Part shown: positions 18,421-28,033 of the stretch, piece by piece
Layout of the letters: every line of letters begins with the position of its first letter
Position numbering within the stretch: the first letter of the stretch is position 1
Assembly: GCF_020523795.1 (NCBI RefSeq)
Contig: NZ_JAJALI010000009.1
Location: 122,501-186,500 of the forward strand
Origin: Ancylobacter sp. Lp-2
GTDB taxonomy: Bacteria > Pseudomonadota > Alphaproteobacteria > Rhizobiales > Xanthobacteraceae
DNA length: 64,000 nucleotides
Direction: 5' to 3'
Notes under the pieces: model-generated
Database searches by the model: none
What the model was told of the DNA's origin: nothing
What the model saw: only the letters and a program-made list of their open reading frames with translations
Position numbers and translations under genes: made by a program

Positions 18421-20324
18421 CGCGCCGCTCCCTGAGCGACCGGCGCGGCCTCGACAGCGGCGAGCACCAGCTCGGCGAGATCGCGCACCTGTGCCACGTC
18501 GCCGGTGACGCCCTCCAGCATGGCGGCGCATTGCGGACAGGCGACCGCCACCGTGGTGGCGCCCACCGCCCGCGCCTGCGCCATGCGCAGATCCGGGATA
18601 CGACGCTCGCCGGCGACATCGCTCACCGGCGCGCCGCCACCGCCGCCACAGCACATGGCACGCTTGCCGTGGCGCTCCATCTCGACGCGTTCCAGCCCGA
18701 GGCGGTCGAGCAGGCGGCGCGGCGCGTCGGTCTCGCCATTGTAGCGGCCGAGATAGCAGGGATCGTGATAGGCGAGGCGTCCCGCCGGCGCGGCGGCGAG
18801 GGCGAGGCGTCCGTCGGCCGCCAGTTCGTCGAGAAAGGCGCTGTGGTGCATCACCTCATAGCGGCCGCCAAAGGCCGGGTACTCGTTGCGCAGCACATGC
18901 AGCGCATGCGGATCGGCGGTGAGGATGCGACGGAAGGAATAGCGGGACAGGGTGGCGATATTGGCGCGGGCGAGGTCGGCGAAGGTCGCCTCGTCGCCGA
19001 GCCGGCGGGCGAGATCGCCGCAGTCGCGCTCCTCCGGCCCGAGCACCGCATAGTCGATGCCGGCCTTGCGCATGAGCTCCACCAGCGCCCGCAGCGTGCG
19101 GCCGTGGCGCAGCTCATAGGCACCCGATCCCAGCCACAGCAGCACGTCGCAGCTGCCCTTCGCGGCGATCAGCGGCAGCGGCAGGCCGGCGGCGAAATCG
19201 GTGCGGGCGGCGAGCGGCCGGCCGCCGGGCTCCTCTGCATAACGGCTCTCGCTGAGCGCGGGGATGGCGCCGGCCGGCACGGCCGCGAGCTCCATGGTCT
19301 GGAAACGGCGCAGGTCGACGATGGCGTCGACATGCTCGATCATCATCGGGCATTCCTCGACGCAGGCGCGGCAGGTGGTGCACGACCACAGCGTGTCCGG
19401 GTGGATCAGCGCGCCGGCACCGACGATGGGCCGTTCCGGCCCGCCGAGGCCGGCGACCGGCGGCGCCTGCGGATAGGGGCTGCCGGCATAGGTGGGCGGC
19501 TCGGCCTTGAAGCTGCCGGCGAGGTCCTGGATCAGCTTCTTCGGGTTCAGCGGCTGGCCGGCGGCGAAGGCCGGACAGGCGACTTCGCAGCGGCCGCACT
19601 GGATGCAGGCGTCGAAGCCGAGCAACCGGTTCCAGGCGAAGTCGGCCGGTACCGCCCCGCCGAGGCGCGGGGCGTCGAGATCGGCGGGGAGGAGCGCCGT
19701 CGCCCGCTCGCCTTCGAAGCGTCCGGGGCGCGGATGGGCGGCGAGATGCAGGGCGCCGGCAAACGCATGGCGCATGGGCCCGTCGGCGATCATGCGCACG
19801 AGGCCGAAGCCACCGAGTGCCGCGATCACGAGGCCGAGCCAGCCGAGCGGGCCCGCCAGACCGAATGCGGCGTCCATCGCCACCAGAAGTCCACCGCCGA
19901 CATAGACGGCGAGCAGCATCGGCAGGCGCTGGAAGGCGCCGCCCGACAGCCGCGCCGGCTTCCTCGGATAGCGTCGCCGGCCGACCATCGCGCCGCCGGC
20001 AAGGGCGACGAGAAAGGCGAGCGCCACCACCCCCCAATAGAAGCGCGCGTGACCCAGTGGCGGCACGAGCCCGAGCACCGCCAGCGCCGAGCCGGCGAGG
20101 AGGCCGCCGGCCGCCAGCGCATGCATGCGCGCCGCGTAGGGATCGCGCGCCACCACGTGATGGACGTCGACCAGATAGCGCTTGGGAATGGCGGCGAGGC
20201 CGGTCGGCCAATCGATTCTGGCCGGCCGGCCGACGCGCCAGCGCCGCGCCATCCGCACGCCTTCGGCCGCCGCCAGCAGGGCGAGCGCGACGAGGACGAG
20301 ACTGAGGCCAAAGGCGGCGTTCAT
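18417..20324 (-). CDS. dgcB: DgcB, membrane iron-sulfur subunit of dimethylglycine demethylase
   Basis: This 635-residue protein combines a membrane part with redox centres. Hydrophobic helices fall at about residues 4-22, 70-90, 95-115, 135-152 and 158-178. Two 4Fe-4S ferredoxin motifs follow: CIQCGRCEVAC (Cys240/243/246/250) and CTTCRACVEEC (Cys315/318/321/325). The C-terminal half has CCG-type segments (HDPCYLGRYN and CCGGGGG) of the heterodisulfide-reductase/GlpC family. With DgcA it forms the system that demethylates dimethylglycine to sarcosine in Pseudomonas. It lies 57 bases after dgcA and overlaps etfA. Confidence 0.9.
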   Translation of the reverse strand: MNAAFGLSLVLVALALLAAAEGVRMARRWRVGRPARIDWPTGLAAIPKRYLVDVHHVVARDPYAARMHALAAGGLLAGSALAVLGLVPPLGHARFYWGVVALAFLVALAGGAMVGRRRYPRKPARLSGGAFQRLPMLLAVYVGGGLLVAMDAAFGLAGPLGWLGLVIAALGGFGLVRMIADGPMRHAFAGALHLAAHPRPGRFEGERATALLPADLDAPRLGGAVPADFAWNRLLGFDACIQCGRCEVACPAFAAGQPLNPKKLIQDLAGSFKAEPPTYAGSPYPQAPPVAGLGGPERPIVGAGALIHPDTLWSCTTCRACVEECPMMIEHVDAIVDLRRFQTMELAAVPAGAIPALSESRYAEEPGGRPLAARTDFAAGLPLPLIAAKGSCDVLLWLGSGAYELRHGRTLRALVELMRKAGIDYAVLGPEERDCGDLARRLGDEATFADLARANIATLSRYSFRRILTADPHALHVLRNEYPAFGGRYEVMHHSAFLDELAADGRLALAAAPAGRLAYHDPCYLGRYNGETDAPRRLLDRLGLERVEMERHGKRAMCCGGGGGAPVSDVAGERRIPDLRMAQARAVGATTVAVACPQCAAMLEGVTGDVAQVRDLAELVLAAVEAAPVAQGAAR

Positions 20325-20381
20325 GGGCGTCCGTCAGCTGCCGTCGGTGGCGTCGCGGGCGGCGGCGTCACCAGGCGGCTC

Positions 20382-22421
20382 CTAGAGATCCTTGCACAGG
20401 CGCAGCGCGTCATAGATCGCCGCATGGATGTTGCGGCCGGTCCAGGCGTCGCCGATGCGGTAGAGCGCGTAGCCGTTCGCGCCGGTCCAGCGTTGCGGCC
20501 GGCCGGCGACCAGCGCGTCGAGGTCGGTCTCGCCGTCGTTCACCGAGCCCGCGCGCAGCGACTGGAACAACCCTTCCACCGGCAGCGTGCCGTAATCGAC
20601 CACCACATGGTCGACGATCCGCTCTTCCTCGGCTTCCGTCATGGTGTTGCGCAGCGCGGCGACGAGGCGGTTGCCCTCGGGATAGATCTCGATCAGCTCC
20701 ATGTTGGGCGAGAGGATCACCCCCGCCTTGTAGAGCTCGCGCAGATGGATCGGCTTGTTGGTGGTGCCGATCTCCTGCCCGATTTGGAGATCGTGCGTCG
20801 CGATCTCGACGAGGCAGCCTTTGCGGGCCAGCACCTCGGCGGTGGAGGCGGCGTTGTGGCCGCCGATCTCGTCATAGAGCAGCACGCTGCCGGAGGGCTC
20901 GGCGCGTCCCGCGAGCACGTCCCAGGTGGTCACCGCACGCTCGGCGCCCTTGGCGAAGCCGGTATGGGCAAGGCCGCCGGTGGCGAGGATGACCACTTCC
21001 GGCTGCTCGGCGAGGATGGCGGCCTCGGTCGCCTCGGTGCCGAGGCGGATGTCGACGCCCTTCTTCGAGACCTGCGCGTAGAGCCAGCGCGGAATGCCGG
21101 ACAGCGCCTCGCGCCAAGTGGCGCGGGCGGCGATGTTGATCTGGCCGCCCGGCTTGTCGTCCTTCTCGAACAGCACGACGCGGTGGCCGCGCTCAGCGGA
21201 AACCCGCGCCGCCTCCAGCCCGGCCGGGCCGGCGCCGACCACCACCACTCGGCGGCTGGTCGCAGCCTTGGCGATGACATGCGGCATCGTGGCCTCGCGG
21301 CCGGTCGCCGCGTTCTGGATGCACAGCGCGTCGCCGCCGACATAGATGCGGTCGATGCAGTAGCCGGCGCCGACGCATTGGCGGATGTCGTCGTCGCGGC
21401 CCTCGATCAGCTTGCGCATGAGGTGCGGGTCGGCGATGTGGGCGCGGGTCATCGCCACCATGTCGACATGGCCTTCCGCCACCGCGCGGGCGCCGGTGGC
21501 GAGGTCGGTGACGCGCTGGGCGTGGAACACCGGCACCTCGACCTCGCGCTTGATGGCGCTGGGCAGGAACAGGAACGGCGCCACCGGGAAGGACATGTTG
21601 GGCAATGAGATGGCGTGGCTCATCTCGTCGCGCGCCTGCCCGCCCATCACGTTGACGAAGTCGACGAGGCCGTCCCTGGCATAGGTGGCGGCGATCTCCA
21701 GGCAGTCCTGCTGCGACAGCCCGTCCTCGAGCATCTCGTCGCCGGACATGCGGATGCCGATGACATAGTCGCCGCCGGTGGCCTCATGCATCGCCTCCAG
21801 CACCTCGCGGCCGAAGCGCATGCGGTTCTCGAGGCTGCCGCCATATTCGTCGGTGCGGTGGTTCACCGATGGCGACCAGAACTGGTCGATGAGATGGCCG
21901 TGGGCGGCGGACACTTCGCAGCCGTCGAGCCCGCCTTCCTTGCAGCGCCGTGCCGCCTCCGCGAAGGCGCGCACCACGCGGCGGATGTCGTTCTTGTCCA
22001 TCGCGCGGGGAATGGTGCGCGAGGCCGGCTCGCGGCGCGCCGAGGAGGAGATGGTCGGCAGCCAGTTCTCGGTGTCCCACTTGGTGCGCCGGCCCATATG
22101 GGTGAGCTGGATCATCAGCTTGGCGCCGTGGGCATGCACCCGCTCGGCGAATTGCTGGAAATAGGGGATGACGCTGTCGTCGGCGACCGAGATTTGCGCC
22201 CAGGGCGTCGCCGGGCTGTCGAGCGCCACCGAGGAGGAGCCGCCGAACATGGTCAGCCCGATGCCGCCGCGGGCTTTCTCGGCATGGTAGAGCTGGTAGC
22301 GCTCCTGCGGCTTGCCGTCCTTGCCATAGCCAGGGGCGTGCGAGGTCGACATCACCCGGTTGCGGATGGTCAAGCCCTTGATAGTCAAAGGTTTAAGCAG
22401 GGCCTCGGCATGCGGGATCAT
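20382..22421 (-). CDS. dgcA: DgcA, dimethylglycine demethylase flavoprotein
   Basis: This 679-residue old-yellow-enzyme family protein has an N-terminal FMN barrel (residues 1-~360; PLTIKGLTIRNRVMSTSHAPG, DGCEVSAAHGHLIDQFWSP), an iron-sulfur segment, then FAD/NAD Rossmann folds (VVVVGAGPAGLEAAR). It ends DALRLCKDL, as DgcA proteins do. The iron-sulfur segment reads CVGAGYC...C; the related trimethylamine dehydrogenase has Cys where Ala stands at the second ligand position. The ATG at 22421 follows AGGGAG by 13 bases. A GTG 24 bases upstream is possible. Gene order and the absence of a second OYE copy support dimethylglycine rather than stachydrine as substrate. Confidence 0.88.
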   Translation of the reverse strand: MIPHAEALLKPLTIKGLTIRNRVMSTSHAPGYGKDGKPQERYQLYHAEKARGGIGLTMFGGSSSVALDSPATPWAQISVADDSVIPYFQQFAERVHAHGAKLMIQLTHMGRRTKWDTENWLPTISSSARREPASRTIPRAMDKNDIRRVVRAFAEAARRCKEGGLDGCEVSAAHGHLIDQFWSPSVNHRTDEYGGSLENRMRFGREVLEAMHEATGGDYVIGIRMSGDEMLEDGLSQQDCLEIAATYARDGLVDFVNVMGGQARDEMSHAISLPNMSFPVAPFLFLPSAIKREVEVPVFHAQRVTDLATGARAVAEGHVDMVAMTRAHIADPHLMRKLIEGRDDDIRQCVGAGYCIDRIYVGGDALCIQNAATGREATMPHVIAKAATSRRVVVVGAGPAGLEAARVSAERGHRVVLFEKDDKPGGQINIAARATWREALSGIPRWLYAQVSKKGVDIRLGTEATEAAILAEQPEVVILATGGLAHTGFAKGAERAVTTWDVLAGRAEPSGSVLLYDEIGGHNAASTAEVLARKGCLVEIATHDLQIGQEIGTTNKPIHLRELYKAGVILSPNMELIEIYPEGNRLVAALRNTMTEAEEERIVDHVVVDYGTLPVEGLFQSLRAGSVNDGETDLDALVAGRPQRWTGANGYALYRIGDAWTGRNIHAAIYDALRLCKDL

Positions 22422-22591
22422 GTGACGGCGCGCGCTCCCTAGCACCGGTCCATCGTCGTGGATCGTCTCACGATAGGTCGCATTCGCCTATGGCGGACAG
22501 AAGATTTTCGCCATGCCGCCGGAAGGGTTGCGACGACCTTCCTTTCGTACCGACGATCGCTGCCGTCGCGGAGAGTTCTTAGCGCATCTTC

Positions 22592-23377
22592 TCAGCGCAT
22601 CAGCCGCCGGAAAACCGAGGGGCCGGCGAGGATCAGGATGAGGATCGCCAGCGGCACGCAGAAGACGAAGCCGATATATTTGAAGCCCAGCGCACCGATC
22701 ACGCCGCCGGCGAAGAACAGCGCGACGAACATCGCCAGCAACTTCAGCTTCTCGCGGTCGGCATAGATGAGCGGCGCGCCCGGCCGGCGGCGGCGATTAT
22801 GGTTCAGATAGAACAGCTTGCCGAGCTCGATGCCGAGATCGGTGACGACGCCGGTCATGTGGGTGGTGCGGATCTTGGCGCCGGACAGCTTGGTCACGGT
22901 GGCGTTCTGCAGCCCCATGATGAAGCAGAGCACCGCCACATCCGCCACCAGCGCCACCGGCGAGGCGTGGGCGAGGCTGCCGAGCAGGCCGAAGGCGAGG
23001 AGCAGAAAAGCTTCCAGCGTCAAGGGGATGGCGTATTCGCGCCCGACATGGTGCAGCCGTGCCCAGTTTACCAGCACCGCCGAGACGGCGGCGCCGAGGA
23101 TGAAGGGCAGCAGGGCGCCGATGCCGGCGATCACCAGGCCGGAGGCGCCGATCACCGCATTGTCGGCCATGGCGGAGATGATGCCGGACATGTGCGAGGT
23201 GTACTGCCCGACCGCCAGCAGGCCGCCGGCATTGGTGGCGCCGGCGACGAAGGTCATGGCGAGGCCGACCCGCGCATCGGCGAGCGGCGTGCGTTCGGAG
23301 GCGAGCATGCCGGCGGTGAAATCCGAATAGCGCCATGCCAGCCGGTGCGGGTCGTCGGGGGTATCTGGCGCGGTCAT
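22592..23377 (-). CDS. DUF1275 (YoaK) family membrane protein
   Basis: This 261-residue protein has about six hydrophobic segments. It carries the family features TFVAGATNAGGLLAVGQYTSHMSG near the start and GLQNATVTKLSGAKIRTTHMTG in the middle, the repeated N-A and T-H-M-T-G elements of DUF1275. No biochemical role is established for the family. It lies between dgcA and the gbdR-like regulator on the same strand, but a 170-base gap before dgcA argues against a tight operon. Any link to choline catabolism would be inference. Confidence 0.85.
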   Translation of the reverse strand: MTAPDTPDDPHRLAWRYSDFTAGMLASERTPLADARVGLAMTFVAGATNAGGLLAVGQYTSHMSGIISAMADNAVIGASGLVIAGIGALLPFILGAAVSAVLVNWARLHHVGREYAIPLTLEAFLLLAFGLLGSLAHASPVALVADVAVLCFIMGLQNATVTKLSGAKIRTTHMTGVVTDLGIELGKLFYLNHNRRRRPGAPLIYADREKLKLLAMFVALFFAGGVIGALGFKYIGFVFCVPLAILILILAGPSVFRRLMR

Positions 23378-23452
23378 CGGCGATCAGCGCGGTGGAGGCC
23401 GCGTCCTTCTGGAACGGGAAAATCGGCGAAGCGGTCTGCTGTCCTCGCGGGA

Positions 23453-24451
23453 TTAATCTCTTTGTCCGGTCAATGCCATAGGTAGTGCGCCGAGATCGGC
23501 GGCGGCCCGCTCGGCCCGCGGTGGCCGGCCGAAGCGTCGCGCATAGGCGGTGGAGAAATGTGCCGCCGAGCGGAAACCGCAGGCAAGGCCGACATCGGTG
23601 ACGGGCAACGTCGACAGGCGCAGCAATTCCCGAGCGCGATCAAGGCGCAAGCCGAGATGATAGGCGGTGGGCGTCGCGCCGAGATAGTGGCGGAACAGCC
23701 GCTCCAGCTGGCGCGGCGACACCTCGATGCGCCGGGCGATGGCCGCGATGCCGGGCGGCTCCTCCAGCGTCGCCTGCATGAGGCGCACGGCGCGGGCGAG
23801 TGTCGGATCCGGGAGCGCCGGACGTGGGCGGGCGGAGGGGCGGCGGGCGGGCGTGCCGGGCTCCAGGATGAACTGCTCCGCCACCCGGTCGGCGAGGTCG
23901 CGGCCGCAGCGGGCGGCGATCAGCGCCAGCATCATCCGCATCGGGGCGACGCCGCCGGTGCAGGTGAGGCGGTCGCCATCGATGACGAAGGGCGCCTCGA
24001 TGAAGTCAACATGCTGGAATTCCTCGCGAATCGCCGCGAGGTTCTCCCAATGGATGGCGCAGCGGCGGTGGTCGAGCAGGCCGGCTTCGGCGAGCACGAA
24101 GCTGCCGGTGCACAGCGCGCCGAGCGCGGTGCCGCGCCGGGCGTGGCGCCTCAGCGCATCGGTGACGGCCGGGGAGGCGGCGTGGCGGATATCGATGCCG
24201 CCGCAGACCAGCAGCAGATCGACCGCCTTCGCCTCCGCCAGCGGGCGGGCCGGGGAGAGGGAAAGGCCGTTGCTGGCCTCGACCGCGGCGGCGTCAGGCG
24301 TCAGGAGATGCCACGAGTAAATATTTGATTCAGAAACATAATTCGCCATGCGCAGCGCTTCGAGCGCGTTGACGGTCGCTACCATGGAATGGTTCGGCAG
24401 GGTGAGGAAGCCTACCGAGGCGATGCTGGCGAGATCGAGGGTCGGGCGCAT
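23453..24451 (-). CDS. gbdR: GbdR-like transcriptional activator (GATase1-like + AraC)
   Basis: This 332-residue regulator has an N-terminal DJ-1/PfpI-like sensor domain (VGFLTLPNHSMVATVNALEALRMAN; GALCTGSFVLAEAGLLDHRRCAIHWENL) and a C-terminal AraC domain (IAAIARRIEVSPRQLERLF and DVGLACGFRSAAHFSTAYARRFG). In Pseudomonas the family member GbdR senses glycine betaine and dimethylglycine and activates gbc, dgc and sox genes. Position between dgcA and gbcAB supports the same role. It is divergent from the hypothetical gene at 24613. The exact ligand is inferred. Confidence 0.78.
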   Translation of the reverse strand: MRPTLDLASIASVGFLTLPNHSMVATVNALEALRMANYVSESNIYSWHLLTPDAAAVEASNGLSLSPARPLAEAKAVDLLLVCGGIDIRHAASPAVTDALRRHARRGTALGALCTGSFVLAEAGLLDHRRCAIHWENLAAIREEFQHVDFIEAPFVIDGDRLTCTGGVAPMRMMLALIAARCGRDLADRVAEQFILEPGTPARRPSARPRPALPDPTLARAVRLMQATLEEPPGIAAIARRIEVSPRQLERLFRHYLGATPTAYHLGLRLDRARELLRLSTLPVTDVGLACGFRSAAHFSTAYARRFGRPPRAERAAADLGALPMALTGQRD

Positions 24452-24612
24452 GGGCGGCGTTCCGGGGGGCTTGCTGGGCCGGAATCTGACGGCCGGCTGC
24501 TGTCAAAATTCCCACTCCTCGACATGAGGAGGCAAGAAAGCTGCCGCAAAAATGTCCTGACGGATGACATCAATAGGCGAACGGGGTTTTCTCGTCGCGT
24601 GGGATTCTTGTC

Positions 24613-25260
24613 ATGTCATTGTTTTTCTTCCGTTCTCAAGGCTGGATGCGTCGGGCGGCGCTGCCGTTCGGCTTCGCGCTGGCGGTGACGGCCGGCAGCA
24701 CGGTGCTGATGCGCGCGGCGATTTTCACCGGCGACGCCCCGGCTCCCCAGCCGGTGGCGCAGGTGGTCCTGCCGCCGCCGGCGGAAGCGGCACCCGACAC
24801 TCACGGCGGTCATCCGGCGCCGACCTATGTGCGCGCCATCGAATCGGACGCGGTGTACACGCCGCCGAAGATAGAGAAAGCCGTTGTGAATCATAAGGTT
24901 GACGAGGCGGCTCGCAAGCCGACCGTCGCGGCGCTGCCGCAAGGGGTCGAGCGCTTCGACCGCTGCACCGACGATTGCGACAGCCGCGATCCGCTGATCG
25001 AGCGGTCCAACTATACCGAGGCGACCACTGCCACGGCCGCCGCTCCGACCTACCAGGTGGTCGACGCGCCCGAGTCTCAGGAGAGCAACGCATTGTTTTC
25101 GCTGCCGAAATGGGAAGACGGCGTCGAGATGATCGACAAGGCGAAGGCGGCGGTGGTGTCGGCGGGCAGCGAGGCGGCCGGCACGCTGAAGAAGGCGGTC
25201 GACGGCGCCTCCGATTTCGCCACTGGCCTGGTGCGTCCGGGCTCCGCCTCTGTGCAGTGA
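24613..25260 (+). CDS. Hypothetical single-pass exported protein
   Basis: I do not recognise this 215-residue protein. A hydrophobic segment at about residues 14-35 could be a membrane anchor or uncleaved signal. The rest is Ala/Pro-rich with a short CTDDC pair of cysteines and an amphipathic C-terminal region (MIDKAKAAVVSAGSEAAGTL). An ATG at 24613 opens the frame; a second at residue 12 is possible. It stands alone between divergent gbdR and convergent gbcB. Confidence 0.65.
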   Translation: MSLFFFRSQGWMRRAALPFGFALAVTAGSTVLMRAAIFTGDAPAPQPVAQVVLPPPAEAAPDTHGGHPAPTYVRAIESDAVYTPPKIEKAVVNHKVDEAARKPTVAALPQGVERFDRCTDDCDSRDPLIERSNYTEATTATAAAPTYQVVDAPESQESNALFSLPKWEDGVEMIDKAKAAVVSAGSEAAGTLKKAVDGASDFATGLVRPGSASVQ

Positions 25261-25270
25261 GGTGGATGGT

Positions 25271-25291
25271 CGGACCGATTCGCGCGGTCCG
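25271..25291. terminator. Possible bidirectional terminator hairpin
   Basis: CGGACCG and CGGTCCG form a 7-bp stem around a 7-base loop, in the 58 bases between the convergent ends of the hypothetical gene and gbcB. No T-run follows, so termination is only a suggestion. Confidence 0.3.
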
Positions 25292-25318
25292 GCCGACAGA
25301 TGTGTGCAGTGAGGCCGA

Positions 25319-26500
25319 TCAGCGATCGACGACGAGGTCGGAGGTCGGCTTCGAGCAGCACAACAGCGCCATGCTGGCGTCGATCTCGCGCTGGCGGATG
25401 CCGCCGCCATGCTTCATGTCGACGGTTCCCGAGACCAGCTTCGACTTGCAGGTGCCGCACAGCCCTTTCGAGCAGGAGGAGGGCAGGCGCACGCCGTTGC
25501 GGCGGGCGGCATCCAGCACGAACGTGTCCGACCGGACCTCGATGCTGCGGTTCTGCTTGGCGAAGGTGACGGTGTAGGTCGCGACCTGCGGTTCGGCCGC
25601 CCTGGCTTCGGCCTCTGCCTCGATAGCCTCGGCGGCGATGACTTCGGCGGCTATTTGCGGCTCGGCGCTGGCCAGCTCGGCGAAGTCGAAGCTCTCCTCG
25701 TGATGACGGGCCATATCGAAGCCGGCGCCCTTCAGCATCTCCCGCACCGCCGCCATGAAGGGCGAGGGGCCGCAGACGAAGATCTCGCGTTCCTTGTAGT
25801 CGGCCGCGATGTGGTTGAGCAGGCCGAGATTGAGCCGGCCGCGCAGGCCGTGCCACGGCTCGAACGGGCTGTCCGCCTCGCAGATCGGCGCGAAGCGGAA
25901 CTGGCCGGGCTGGTTGCGGGCCATCAACTCCAGTTCGTCGCGGAAGATGATGTCCACCGGCGAGCGGGCGGCATGCACGAAGGTGATGTCGCGCGGTTCG
26001 GCGAGATCGTGGAACGAGCGCGCCATCGACATCAGCGGCGTGATGCCGGAGCCACCGGACAGGAACAGGTATTTCGGCGCCCGGCCGCCGGCACCCCCGG
26101 CTCCTTGGAGGAAGCAGGAGAAATCCCCCATCGGCCCGACGGCGCGGATGACCGAGCCCGGCTTGATGTGGTCGTGCAGGAAGTTCGACACCGGGCCGCC
26201 GGGCACCCGCTTCACAGTGATGGACAGGGTGTGCGGACGGGTGGGGGCCGAGGCGATGGTGTAGCAGCGGTTGATGGTCTCGCCGCCGATCTCCAGCTCC
26301 AAGGTGAGGAACTGGCCGGGGGCATAGCGGAAGACGCAGGGGCTGCGCGGCGCGAGCACGAAGGTCTTCACATCCGGCGTCTCGTCGCGCACCGCGCGCA
26401 CGACGAGGGCGTCGTCGGCCTCCGGGTTCCACTCGGGAAGCGAGGCGGCGAGGCGCAGGGCGGCGGGTTCGGGCGAGGGGAGCGGGGCGAGGGCGTCCAT
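25319..26500 (-). CDS. gbcB: GbcB, ferredoxin reductase of glycine betaine monooxygenase
   Basis: This reductase passes electrons from NAD(P)H through FAD and a 2Fe-2S centre to the oxygenase GbcA. The 393-residue protein has the FAD site RCYTIASAP, a nucleotide site around LFLSGGSGITPLMSMARSF, CGPSPFMAAVREML, and a C-terminal plant-type ferredoxin domain with SSCSKGLCGTC and a distal CC pair. A linker of about 40 Ala/Glu residues precedes the ferredoxin. The ATG at 26500 follows GAGGGG by about 9 bases, so I prefer it. An ATG at 26527 would overlap gbcA. Confidence 0.9.
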   Translation of the reverse strand: MDALAPLPSPEPAALRLAASLPEWNPEADDALVVRAVRDETPDVKTFVLAPRSPCVFRYAPGQFLTLELEIGGETINRCYTIASAPTRPHTLSITVKRVPGGPVSNFLHDHIKPGSVIRAVGPMGDFSCFLQGAGGAGGRAPKYLFLSGGSGITPLMSMARSFHDLAEPRDITFVHAARSPVDIIFRDELELMARNQPGQFRFAPICEADSPFEPWHGLRGRLNLGLLNHIAADYKEREIFVCGPSPFMAAVREMLKGAGFDMARHHEESFDFAELASAEPQIAAEVIAAEAIEAEAEARAAEPQVATYTVTFAKQNRSIEVRSDTFVLDAARRNGVRLPSSCSKGLCGTCKSKLVSGTVDMKHGGGIRQREIDASMALLCCSKPTSDLVVDR

Positions 26501-26513
26501 GGTTGTCTGCCCC

Positions 26514-27773
26514 TCACCGCCCGACATGGTCGGCCATGCGGCCGATGTACCAGTTGCAGAACTTGTCCACGAGCATCTCGGTGTGCGGCGAATAGGGGCC
26601 GGGCTGGTAGGCCGGCGAGCGGGCGCCTTCCTGGCAGTAGCCGACCAGCGTCGAATCCTGGTCGTTGGTGGCGTCCCACACCGCGACGAGGTTCTCGACG
26701 TCGTAGTCGACCCCCTCCACCGCGTCCTTGTGCACCAGCCATTTGGTGCGCAGCAGCGAGCGCTCGGCGTCGAGCGGCAGCACCGAGAACACCACCGCGT
26801 GGTCGGACATGAAATGGTGCCACGAATTCGGCTGCGTCCAGAAATGCAGCGCGCCGTGCTTGGGGTCGTTGATCCGGCCGAGCAGCTTCTTGCACGCCGC
26901 CCGGGTGTCGCCGGTGTGGCTCTCGCCGTCGCCGGCCAGCGGCAGGCGCTCGGTGCGGAAGCCGGTGATCATGTCGTCGAGATGCTCCATCATCGTCGAG
27001 GGAAAGCCGCAGCTCTCCCATTCGCGATGCGAGGAGGTGATCAGCTGCGCGTAGTCCTCGGCCTCCTTGCGGCCGTGCTCGTCGAGCTCCTCCGGCGCGA
27101 AGCCGAAGCCATAGGCGAACAGGGGCACGGTGAGCTCGGGATGGTTTCCCGCGCAGTGATAGCACTCGCGGTTGTTCTCCATGGTGAGCTTCCAGTTGCC
27201 GGGCTCGATGATGTCCTTCTCGAAGGCGACCTTGGCGTTCTTCAGATCGTGCGGGGCGAGATAGGGCGCCATCTTCGCCGCCATCACGTCGAAATCCGCC
27301 GGCGGGTCGTCCGACAGGCAGATGAAGATCAGCCCTTCCAGCGAGCGCACATGCACCGGCTTCAGCCCGTGGCAGGACGGATCGAAGCCGCCGCCCATGT
27401 GCTCGGCGAACAGGAGCTTGCCGTCGAGGCCGTAGGTCCAGGAATGGTAGCGGCAGACGAGATTGCCGACCGTGGTCTTGTAGTCCAGCACCAGCCGGGC
27501 GCCGCGGTGGCGGCACACATTGTGGAAGGCGCAGACATTCATGTCGTCGTCGCGGGCGATGATCACCGAGGCGGTGCCGATCTCCACCGTCATGGCGTCG
27601 CCGGGCTCGGCAATGTCCGGCTCGACGCCGACGAAGATCCAGTGATGGCCGAAAATGATGTCGAGATCGGCCTTGAAGATCTCCGGGCTGGTGTAGAAGG
27701 GAGCCTCGAGGCTGTGGCCGGGCTTGCGCCGGCGCAGCAGGGCCTTCAGCGGCGTATCGGTGGAATCGAGCAT
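26514..27773 (-). CDS. gbcA: GbcA, Rieske oxygenase of glycine betaine monooxygenase
   Basis: GbcA removes one methyl group from glycine betaine, giving dimethylglycine and formaldehyde. In this 419-residue protein the Rieske ligands are Cys87, His89, Cys107 and His110 (NVCRHRG and CRYHSWTYG). The mononuclear iron site includes ECYHCAGNH (His206, His211), with an aspartate in the later DATNDQD segment. The ATG at 27773 has an AGGGAGA ribosome site. It is the first gene of gbcAB. The 260 bases upstream, to the divergent EamA gene, presumably contain the promoter; I see no clear operator there. Confidence 0.93.
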   Translation of the reverse strand: MLDSTDTPLKALLRRRKPGHSLEAPFYTSPEIFKADLDIIFGHHWIFVGVEPDIAEPGDAMTVEIGTASVIIARDDDMNVCAFHNVCRHRGARLVLDYKTTVGNLVCRYHSWTYGLDGKLLFAEHMGGGFDPSCHGLKPVHVRSLEGLIFICLSDDPPADFDVMAAKMAPYLAPHDLKNAKVAFEKDIIEPGNWKLTMENNRECYHCAGNHPELTVPLFAYGFGFAPEELDEHGRKEAEDYAQLITSSHREWESCGFPSTMMEHLDDMITGFRTERLPLAGDGESHTGDTRAACKKLLGRINDPKHGALHFWTQPNSWHHFMSDHAVVFSVLPLDAERSLLRTKWLVHKDAVEGVDYDVENLVAVWDATNDQDSTLVGYCQEGARSPAYQPGPYSPHTEMLVDKFCNWYIGRMADHVGR

Positions 27774-28033
27774 CGCAGGTCTCCCTCGCCCGGATCGGCA
27801 ACGCCCGCCGGCCCGGCGCCGGCTTCCCCCGCGCGGTATCGCGCGGTGCGTGGCCTCGGATTGGAATTGTTCGACGGAGGCCGCGTGCTGACTTTCACGA
27901 TTGCGACGACGATTTTTCTAAAAGCGACATTGGCGGGCAGCGGAGCGGGCAAGCCGGCATTTTGGGCAGACGCGGGCGCGCCGTCCGGCGCCGGATACCG
28001 CGCGAGACGCGACGCGACATGGGGAATGGCGAG

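Noticed and set aside
18408..21608. A 1066-codon open frame antisense to etfA, dgcB and dgcA
   Set aside because: It lacks recognisable motifs, is rich in Arg, Gly, Ala and His as expected for a GC-rich shadow frame, and the minus strand encodes well-conserved enzymes throughout.
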